From the NCBI GenBank assembly GCA_020346805.1, contig CP070790.1, positions 2,748,448-2,754,211 of the forward strand: a DNA stretch of 5,764 nucleotides, given 5' to 3'. Shown here in pieces: positions 1 to 4,572 of the stretch (its first letter is position 1; each line of letters begins with the position of its first letter). Under the pieces are notes generated by a model, which was not told the DNA's origin, searched no databases, and saw nothing but the letters and a program-made list of their open reading frames with translations. A program made the position numbers and the translations under genes. The DNA comes from Planctomycetota bacterium. Its GTDB lineage: Bacteria > Planctomycetota > Phycisphaerae > UBA1845 > PWPN01.

Positions 1-1358
1 ATATCAACATCAGAAGCCACATCGCCAGAGTCAACATCGCCAACCACATCAGAAGCCAAAGATTCAGCGGATTCTGACGCACCAACTGATTCCGTGTCTC
101 CGGTTTCAAGACCGTCGGCAGCAGACTCAGACAAATCTTCCGACTCTTCGGATACTTCTGTGTCGGCGTCTTTAGGCTTCTCTTCTTCAACCAGCTTGGA
201 TGCCTCGGTCTCTGCCGCCAACTCTTTTGCTGCTTCGCTTGCCGTCACCACTACCTTTTCCGCCAGTTCCTCACCTAATCCGAGCTCGCCAACCAACGGC
301 CCGGTTCCAACTTCCTCAAAATCCATTAAAGAGATGAGGCCCATTGCCATCATCTTTTCAATCTTTTCACTATCAATATCCTCTACCGCTGACAACACCT
401 TTTCCATATCATCCAGACCTTTGTTGTATTCCTTAGGTGTCAGGATATCGATATCCCAATTTGTGAGTCGAGCGGCCAAACGAACATTCTGACCGCGTTT
501 GCCAATGGCTAACGATAACTGATCTTCCGGAACTACCACGGTGGCCCGACCAAGTTCAAAGCACAAGGCCGTCTCCGTTACCTCGGCTGGTTTCAAGGCA
601 TTGGAAATCAGAATTTGCGAGGATTCGTTCCAACGGACAATATCAATTTTCTCACCGCCCAATTCGACGACGATATTTTTAATTCGACTCCCTCGAACAC
701 CCACACACGCACCAACCGCATCCACCTTGGTGTCGATCGATGTAACAGCAATCTTGGTGCGGTAACCGGCTTCACGGGCCAAGGCCTTGATTTCGATGAT
801 TCGTTCCGCCACTTCAGGAACTTCCAACTCAAACAGCCGACGTATAAAGTCCGGATGCGATCGGCTGAGAATTATCTTGACTTGATGTGACGCTTCGCGA
901 ACGTCTAGTATCAGACAGCGAATGCGCTCGCCAGGATGCTGCGTTTCACCCGGAATTTGTTCACTCTTAGGTAAGAATCCTTCCGTTCTGCCCAGATTAA
1001 CAATCAGGGCGCCGCCCTCAAAACGAGATATGGTACCCGTGACAACCGTACCCTTACGCTCGACAAACTCTTCATAGATACTTCCCCGCTCTGCCTCACG
1101 AATTTTCTGTATCATTACCTGTTTTGCCGTCTGGGCGGCAATCCGGCCCAGATCACGCATCTCGATCAACTCACCATTTCGATAAGCAGCAATATCGCCG
1201 GTGATCCGATCTATTTCCACGACTACATCGTCCGCTTGGCCATAGGCCTTACGCACTGCCGACATCATAGCCTGTTCGAGATCCACAAACACCGATTCTT
1301 TGTCGATGTTTTTGTCGCGCGAAATGCTGTCAACAATTCTGACCAGCTCCGCATTCAT
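1..1358 (-). CDS. nusA: Transcription termination/antitermination factor NusA (3' end cut by window edge)
   Basis: NusA binds RNA polymerase and nascent RNA and modulates pausing, intrinsic termination and antitermination in the cytoplasm. The window shows 452 codons from an ATG at 1358 and no stop before the left edge. Order of domains: N-terminal RNAP-binding domain (about 1-100, starting MNAELVRIVDSISRDKNID), S1 domain (about 102-168, with KGTVVTGTISRFEGGALIV), KH1 (about 200-245, key stretch GACVGVRGSRIKNIVVELGG) and KH2 (about 275-305, LAIGKRGQNVRLAARL then WDIDI). A short helix-hairpin-helix-like segment follows (about 335-372), then an acidic Ser/Asp/Glu/Val-rich tail from about 390 onward. 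The KH GxxG loops (VRGS, GKRG) are intact. The start is supported by AGGTG seven bases upstream. The tail is longer and more repetitive than in E. coli, which instead carries two AR domains. In most bacteria infB follows nusA; here that would lie off the left edge. The family assignment is very secure. Confidence 0.97.
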   Translation of the reverse strand, partial: MNAELVRIVDSISRDKNIDKESVFVDLEQAMMSAVRKAYGQADDVVVEIDRITGDIAAYRNGELIEMRDLGRIAAQTAKQVMIQKIREAERGSIYEEFVERKGTVVTGTISRFEGGALIVNLGRTEGFLPKSEQIPGETQHPGERIRCLILDVREASHQVKIILSRSHPDFIRRLFELEVPEVAERIIEIKALAREAGYRTKIAVTSIDTKVDAVGACVGVRGSRIKNIVVELGGEKIDIVRWNESSQILISNALKPAEVTETALCFELGRATVVVPEDQLSLAIGKRGQNVRLAARLTNWDIDILTPKEYNKGLDDMEKVLSAVEDIDSEKIEKMMAMGLISLMDFEEVGTGPLVGELGLGEELAEKVVVTASEAAKELAAETEASKLVEEEKPKDADTEVSEESEDLSESAADGLETGDTESVGASESAESLASDVVGDVDSGDVASDVD

Positions 1359-1365
1359 CTTGATT

Positions 1366-1370
1366 CACCT
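1366..1370 (-). promoter_or_regulatory. nusA ribosome binding site
   Basis: Reading the minus strand, AGGTG lies seven bases before the ATG at 1358. It fixes the NusA start, which also matches the usual MNxEL-type N terminus. Confidence 0.7.
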
Positions 1371-1516
1371 TTATGCTTCGCATTACAGTCTCATTTGACT
1401 GTTATGCCTTTTCCGCGGTTTGCCGCGGCCGCCGCCGCTGAATTTATATTCGCCCACCTGATTCGTATTTCAGCAAGCAAGAACAACTCCTCATGCTGAA
1501 ATCACAACCCAAAACA

Positions 1517-1546
1517 AAAAGTGGGACACTTGCAGGACCCACTTTT
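1517..1546 (-). terminator. Intrinsic terminator downstream of the ABC ATPase gene
   Basis: AAAAGTGGG (1517-1525) pairs perfectly with CCCACTTTT (1538-1546) around a 12-nt loop. Read on the minus strand, the stem is followed by an unbroken T run continuing into TGTTTT (1516-1511), the layout of a Rho-independent terminator for leftward transcripts. It lies 136 nt past the ATPase stop and 158 nt before the nusA start, so it should separate the two units unless read through. On the plus strand the stem ends in only TTTT then CG, which is less convincing. Confidence 0.8.
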
Positions 1547-1681
1547 CGAGCCGCCGGCCTGTAACTCCTTCGGCCGAACCATTGCACACGAGAGTGTATA
1601 CATCCCGCTTAACGCATCATGAACCTCCTCCCAATGCGTAACCGACTCACCCGCAGGCCTTTAGTCCAGCGCTCGAAACTC

Positions 1682-2821
1682 CTACCCGGCACTGGACCAA
1701 CCTCCAGCATCTCTCAGGATGATATTCACACCCTCATCTCCAGGCTCGAAAAGATGCACCTGGTCCATATTCAGATGCATTACCAACTCTGCTCCATTCC
1801 TCGGCAAGCTATTAGTCTCAACACGACATACCAACCTGTTACCTGCCGCCGTTGTGATATAAAGATCGCTCCTGTTACCTAGGGGTTCAATTACATCGAC
1901 CTTCACATTCAAACTAGGTTCCGTATCTGAAAACTTGCTTCCATCCTTGACTGCCAAGCTTTCCGGCCGGATGCCCAGCACAATCTGCCGATTTTCGCGA
2001 CCGACCAGGAACTTTTCCAGCCGCTGAGGTAGTCGAATTTTATTCGCCCCCTCAGTAAAGTAATAATGTCCCCCCTCCCTTAACAACCGCCCTTCTAAAA
2101 AATTCATCGGCGGTGTACCAATAAAACCTGCCACAAATCGATTAACAGGTTGACTATATACCTGTAGCGGTGATCCACACTGCTGGATAACACCCTTATT
2201 CATAACTGCGACCCGATCGCCCAGCGTCATAGCCTCTTCCTGGTCGTGGGTCACGTAGATCGTCGTCGACAAACTTCGATGCAGTTCCTTCAGTTCGGCC
2301 CGCATCTGCACGCGAAGTCTGGCATCCAGGTTGCTCAGGGGCTCATCGAACAAGAATACCTTGGGGGCCCTGACTATCGCACGCCCCAGCGCTACCCGTT
2401 GACGCTGCCCACTGGATAAAGCGTTGGGCTTGCGATCCAGCAAACCTTCGATCCCCAGCATACCGGCTGCCGACCGAACCTTACGATCGATCTCCCGCTT
2501 TATTACTCCGCGGAGCTTAAGCCCAAATGCCATATTATTGTACACCGACATATGCGGGTACAAAGCGTAGCTCTGTAATACCATCGCTACGTCGCGGTCT
2601 TTGGGCCGAACATCATTAACCACTCCGCCGGAAATACTTACCCGACCGGCGGTTAAAAATTCAAGCCCCGCAATCAGGCGGAGCGTCGTAGTCTTACCAC
2701 ACCCTGAGGGTCCGACCAGGACGATAAATTCCCTATCGGAAACCCGCAAAGTTAAATCATCCACGGCTTTAACGCCACCGGGATAAATCTTGGTGACGTT
2801 CGCTAAGTGCACTTCCGCCAT
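1682..2821 (-). CDS. ugpC: UgpC/MalK/MsmX-family carbohydrate ABC transporter ATP-binding protein
   Basis: This 379-residue protein should be the cytoplasmic ATPase that powers a binding-protein-dependent sugar or glycerol-phosphate importer. All nucleotide-binding motifs are visible: Walker A GPSGCGKT (37-44), Q-loop Gln83 in [13 protein letters not shown], signature LSSGQ (135-139), Walker B VFLFDE (155-160), D-loop SNLD (163-166) and switch His192 in [10 protein letters not shown]. Residues from about 240 form the regulatory TOBE/OB region of this subfamily, including GIRPESLAV (283-291). Length fits the family (about 360-380). The signature has Ser in place of the first Gly of LSGGQ. No permease or solute-binding gene is adjacent, so it may be a shared ATPase of the MsmX kind; the substrate cannot be read from the sequence. 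The start at 2821 gives the standard N terminus ([16 protein letters not shown]), although the Shine-Dalgarno upstream (GAGTG, seven bases before ATG) is weak. The symbol denotes the family, not a proven substrate. Confidence 0.95.
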   Translation of the reverse strand: MAEVHLANVTKIYPGGVKAVDDLTLRVSDREFIVLVGPSGCGKTTTLRLIAGLEFLTAGRVSISGGVVNDVRPKDRDVAMVLQSYALYPHMSVYNNMAFGLKLRGVIKREIDRKVRSAAGMLGIEGLLDRKPNALSSGQRQRVALGRAIVRAPKVFLFDEPLSNLDARLRVQMRAELKELHRSLSTTIYVTHDQEEAMTLGDRVAVMNKGVIQQCGSPLQVYSQPVNRFVAGFIGTPPMNFLEGRLLREGGHYYFTEGANKIRLPQRLEKFLVGRENRQIVLGIRPESLAVKDGSKFSDTEPSLNVKVDVIEPLGNRSDLYITTAAGNRLVCRVETNSLPRNGAELVMHLNMDQVHLFEPGDEGVNIILRDAGGWSSAG

Positions 2822-2887
2822 GAATTTACACTCTGAGCACAGACGTTCTGAACGCCGTTTTTCACAAATACAAACTCAGAATCCTTG

Positions 2888-2915
2888 ATTATAATCCACC
2901 CACTCCCTCTGTCAA
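2888..2915 (-). promoter_or_regulatory. Consensus sigma70-type promoter for the ABC ATPase gene
   Basis: On the minus strand a perfect TTGACA (2915-2910) and a perfect TATAAT (2893-2888) are separated by 16 bp. Transcription would begin near 2880, giving a leader of about 60 nt. Two abutting 9-bp direct repeats touch the upstream side of the -35 box, which suggests an operator. Confidence 0.85.
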
Positions 2916-2931
2916 CGCTGTAAACGCTGTA
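2914..2931. repeat. Tandem 9-bp direct repeat beside the -35 box
   Basis: AACGCTGTA occurs twice in immediate succession (2914-2922 and 2923-2931). The first copy overlaps two bases of the -35 element of the ABC ATPase promoter. This could be a repressor or activator site, or a small slippage duplication. Confidence 0.7.
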
Positions 2932-3062
2932 ACTGATTATGAATAAAACGTCTCTGAGACACTCGCCAATTCATGAAAACAACCGCTCGATACAAAAAAG
3001 AGACACATATTTAATAGTGCCATACTTTAATAATTGGCATGGAAGTGTAATTTGTTGCCGGT

Positions 3063-3091
3063 GCTTCAATACACCTGGGTTTGCATATAAT
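3063..3091 (+). promoter_or_regulatory. Possible promoter of the 3144 gene
   Basis: A perfect TATAAT (3086-3091) lies 52 nt before the start codon. The best hexamer at 17 bp spacing, GCTTCA (3063-3068), is a poor match to TTGACA, so the promoter may need an activator or a different -35 contact. A second AT-rich candidate (TAATAA at 3104-3109, with TTGCAT at 3081-3086) is also possible. Confidence 0.5.
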
Positions 3092-3130
3092 GCTGGCAAT
3101 ATGTAATAATTCTATTGCGCGCGGTCAAAA

Positions 3131-3136
3131 AAGGAG
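3131..3136 (+). promoter_or_regulatory. Ribosome binding site of the 3144 gene
   Basis: AAGGAG ends seven bases before the ATG at 3144. It is strong and well placed, and it decides the start. Confidence 0.85.
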
Positions 3137-3143
3137 CTAATCC

Positions 3144-3638
3144 ATGTTTCACAATCTAATCAAATCGGCCTTGTGCCTTACTGCTGGGGTGTTATTACAG
3201 ACCTCAAGCTGCCTCATTGACGCCAGCGTCGAGCCAGGCTCCGACGTCGACCCAAACAACGTTCGTATACGTTTCGTCAATCAAAGCAGCCAGGCCCTCG
3301 ACGTGCTGTTTTATGCCACCGCAGCCGACCTAACCAATCCCGCTGACGTGGACACGGTACTGTTTACCCCGGCCAATCAAGTCATCGCCAATATTGGCTT
3401 TGCCGGTTCGGGATTGATACCGGCAGGTGAAACAGACGAAATCACGCTGAATGGCGCTAATGCCCGCACCCTCGGCACTCGAGGCGGTGCCTTCATCAAC
3501 AAAGATACCGGCGAACATCTGGGCACCGGCCAGCAGCGTGTCTTCAGCATCAATCTACAATACAGTTGCGGCGACACTTTATCTATCGTTTATAAAGCCA
3601 CCGCTACGGGTTACGAAACCTCCTGGCTGCTTAATTGA
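3144..3638 (+). CDS. Small exported protein of unknown function, possibly frameshifted at its 3' end
   Basis: This 164-residue product has an N-terminal export signal: Lys7, a hydrophobic stretch at about 9-19, then QTSSC with Cys23. This could be a lipoprotein signal, but Thr rather than Leu/Val/Ile sits at -3, so the lipobox is atypical. The mature part looks like a compact beta-rich domain (NNVRIRFVNQSSQALDVLFY at 38-57, IGFAGSGLIPAGETDEITL at 84-102, then GTRGGAFINKDTGEHLGTGQ at 111-130). It ends QYSCGDTLSIVYKATATGYE... The style resembles small hypothetical proteins I associate with planctomycetes, but I cannot name a family. There is no PEP-CTERM tail. The +1 frame continues without a stop from just past the TGA at 3636 to a TAA at 3778-3780 and reads like protein. 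The annotated stop may therefore be the result of a one-base insertion. The gene sits alone behind its own RBS, divergent from the ABC ATPase. Confidence 0.85.
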   Translation: MFHNLIKSALCLTAGVLLQTSSCLIDASVEPGSDVDPNNVRIRFVNQSSQALDVLFYATAADLTNPADVDTVLFTPANQVIANIGFAGSGLIPAGETDEITLNGANARTLGTRGGAFINKDTGEHLGTGQQRVFSINLQYSCGDTLSIVYKATATGYETSWLLN

Positions 3639-3780
3639 TCGAATACTGATAGGTACAACCACTCAAGCGGTACACGGCACCTTCTACCATCACGGGAACG
3701 TGTACCAAAACGACTTGGTCAGCTTGGTGCAATGTAAAAACGGACCCATTACTCCGATGGGATCCAATTGTGTGGAATAA
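3637..3780 (+). pseudogene. Out-of-frame continuation of the 3144 gene (possible frameshift)
   Basis: Starting at the base after the T of the TGA stop, the +1 frame encodes 47 residues (DRILIGTTTQAVHGTFYHHG, then NVYQNDLVSLVQC, ending SNCVE) and stops at 3778-3780. It has no plausible start or RBS of its own. Joined to the upstream frame it would read ...TSWLLN-DRILIGTTT..., adding two cysteines and giving a protein of about 211 residues. The next promoter begins 11 bp beyond this stop, which fits a real gene end here. Chance absence of stops over 47 codons is about one in ten, so this is not proven. Alternatives are a sequencing indel, true gene decay, or plain noncoding DNA. Confidence 0.4.
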
Positions 3781-3791
3781 AACGAGGGGCC

Positions 3792-3819
3792 TTGAAATAA
3801 CTCAAACTTGCTGTATAAT
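3792..3819 (+). promoter_or_regulatory. Promoter of the PEP-CTERM protein gene
   Basis: TTGAAA (3792-3797) and a perfect TATAAT (3814-3819) are spaced by 16 bp. The predicted start near 3826 leaves a leader of about 25 nt carrying the RBS. This gives the downstream gene its own transcription start independent of the 3144 gene. Confidence 0.8.
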
Positions 3820-3834
3820 GGCTAATCTACAAAC

Positions 3835-3849
3835 AAGGGAGATAGGGAG
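3835..3849 (+). promoter_or_regulatory. Duplicated Shine-Dalgarno of the PEP-CTERM gene
   Basis: Two purine-rich AGGGAG units sit in tandem: AAGGGAGA (3835-3842), about nine bases before the ATG at 3852, and AGGGAG (3844-3849), only two bases before it. The first has usable spacing. The second is too close to serve as the main site. Confidence 0.65.
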
Positions 3850-3851
3850 AG

Positions 3852-4391
3852 ATGAAATCAATTAATCGCCTGCTATTGATCTTTTTATCGGGCCTAATGC
3901 TCTTCGCACAACAAGTATCAGCGGATGTAATTGTGCGGTTCAATCCGTCAAATACCACCGTTTATACCAGCGACACCTTCAACATTGATGTTATAGCCGA
4001 CATCAGCGACCCGGTTCTCGGATGGGGGCTGGATCTGTGGTATGACCCATCGTTTCTATCGCTACCCGGTTCACCGATTATAGGGCCCTTGTGGCAACCG
4101 GCATTCGCACCCGACGGTGATGGATTGGCAGCCTTGGCCTTTCCCAACAGTATCAGCCAAAACGATATCCTATTGGCAACCATTACCTTTAAGGCCGGCC
4201 AGACCATAGGCGGAACTGACCTCATACTCAGTATCACAACCGGTGATCTGACCGAAGGCTTTCCCCTCGATCCGACCGGTTTTGACCAGGCAACATTTTT
4301 GAACGGCCATGTCACCATTCTGCCTGAGCCGGCTTCCATCGTAATCTTACTAATAAGTGGACTACTTGGTATACGTAGGCGAAGACTTTAG
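3852..4391 (+). CDS. PEP-CTERM sorting-domain exported protein with cohesin-like body
   Basis: This 179-residue protein is exported and probably surface-attached or processed by an exosortase. A Sec signal peptide covers about 1-24 (basic KSINR, hydrophobic LLLIFLSGLMLF, cleavage after VSA). The mature body (25-156) is beta-rich. The segment VYTSDTFNIDVIADI followed by WGLDLWYDPSFLSL (58-71) and later ILLATITFKAG (106-116) resembles the cohesin-type fold pattern, in which a hydrophobic strand is followed by a D-x-x-V/L motif. That fold call is inference. The C terminus is a textbook PEP-CTERM: PEP at 158-160, hydrophobic helix ASIVILLISGLLGI (161-174), then RRRRL. In known systems exosortase recognises this signal and cleaves it near the PEP motif; no exosortase gene is in the window. 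The gene has its own promoter and RBS. It lies 181 nt upstream of the secreted protease gene, so both are likely envelope or extracellular products. Binding partner unknown. Confidence 0.9.
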   Translation: MKSINRLLLIFLSGLMLFAQQVSADVIVRFNPSNTTVYTSDTFNIDVIADISDPVLGWGLDLWYDPSFLSLPGSPIIGPLWQPAFAPDGDGLAALAFPNSISQNDILLATITFKAGQTIGGTDLILSITTGDLTEGFPLDPTGFDQATFLNGHVTILPEPASIVILLISGLLGIRRRRL

Positions 4392-4572
4392 GGGAATTAA
4401 GTTGTTCGTTTATCGGAGTTGATTGAATTCGCCGAATACTCACTATGGTCTCTCGTTGCTTTTTATAAGAAAAAATCAATAGGCTGAATTCGTATTAATA
4501 CCGAAATTTGATGAGTTTGCGGTAAGAAGTAGCTCCCTTTATCACAATATCCAATCCGCAGGAGTTGCCGGC
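4392..4572 (+). other. Spacer between PEP-CTERM gene and protease gene
   Basis: This 181-nt AT-rich spacer has no clear intrinsic terminator; the TTTTT/AAAAA arms around 4460-4476 are A-T only. No strong promoter was seen. The best -10/-35 pair, TTGCGG and TATCAC with 17 bp between (4517-4545), matches consensus weakly. A perfect 10-bp palindrome GTATTAATAC lies at 4492-4501. TGAATTCG occurs twice, 61 bp apart (4424-4431 and 4485-4492). Whether the protease gene is co-transcribed with the PEP-CTERM gene cannot be decided. Confidence 0.5.
4560..4564 (+). promoter_or_regulatory. Ribosome binding site of the protease gene
   Basis: AGGAG lies eight bases before the ATG at 4573. It fixes the start ahead of a signal-peptide-like sequence. 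Confidence 0.8.

Larger units (their letters stand above)
1359..1681 (-). other. Intergenic region and probable nusA 5' leader with inverted repeats
   Basis: This 323-nt stretch separates the ABC ATPase stop from the nusA start. Besides the terminator at 1517-1546, it contains three inverted repeats on the nusA side: a 9-bp arm pair ATTTCAGCA/TGCTGAAAT (1467-1475 with 1494-1502, 18-nt loop); a perfect CCGCGG-TTTG-CCGCGG hairpin (1413-1428); and ACAGTC/GACTGT (1385-1390 with 1397-1402, 6-nt loop). The minus strand has TATAAA at 1443-1448 but nothing resembling TTGACA at 16-18 bp from it, so any nusA promoter here would be weak or non-canonical. No rimP, tRNA or other gene that often precedes nusA was seen. 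Confidence 0.6.
2822..3143. other. Divergent intergenic region
   Basis: This 322-nt region lies between two divergently transcribed genes. It holds the leftward consensus promoter with its tandem repeat, and the rightward TATAAT and RBS of the 3144 gene. It also has two 11-bp dyads sharing the centre TCTGA: CGTTCTGAACG (2844-2854, in the ATPase leader) and GTCTCTGAGAC (2950-2960, upstream of the -35). TGCCA/TGGCA arms (3018-3022, 3035-3039) flank a 12-nt AT-rich spacer. No open reading frame of interest was found. Confidence 0.6.

Noticed and set aside
1..60. Short repeats at the left edge as a CRISPR array
   Set aside because: The repeat is an in-frame 13-codon protein repeat with no separate spacers and sits within nusA.
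94..492. Ser/Thr-rich plus-strand open frame of 132 codons
   Set aside because: It is antisense to the acidic tail and C-terminal part of NusA. Its Ser richness is the complement of Asp/Glu/Ala codons, and it has no RBS.
541..1499. Open frames at 541-765, 608-832, 615-890 and 1236-1499
   Set aside because: All overlap the NusA coding sequence in other frames, or run through its start region. NusA motifs are unambiguous, and these frames show no domain or RBS.
1619..1882. Plus-strand 87-codon frame at the end of the ABC ATPase gene
   Set aside because: It is mostly antisense to the TOBE region of the ATPase, has no recognisable motif and no upstream Shine-Dalgarno.
2919..2932. LacI-type operator (TGTAAACG core) near the ABC ATPase promoter
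   Set aside because: The left half resembles such sites, but the right half is not its inverted copy. A tandem direct repeat describes the sequence better.
3034..3054. Sigma54 promoter (TTGGCATGGAAGTGTAATTT)
   Set aside because: The -24 half is suggestive, but the GC needed at -12 is missing.
3742..3765. GGACCCAT/ATGGGATCC imperfect hairpin as a terminator for the 3144 gene
   Set aside because: The stem is bulged and no T run follows it. It lies inside the probable out-of-frame continuation of the gene.
3962..4339. Minus-strand 125-codon frame
   Set aside because: It is a shadow of the PEP-CTERM protein gene on the opposite strand, which has a signal peptide, a sorting signal, a promoter and an RBS.
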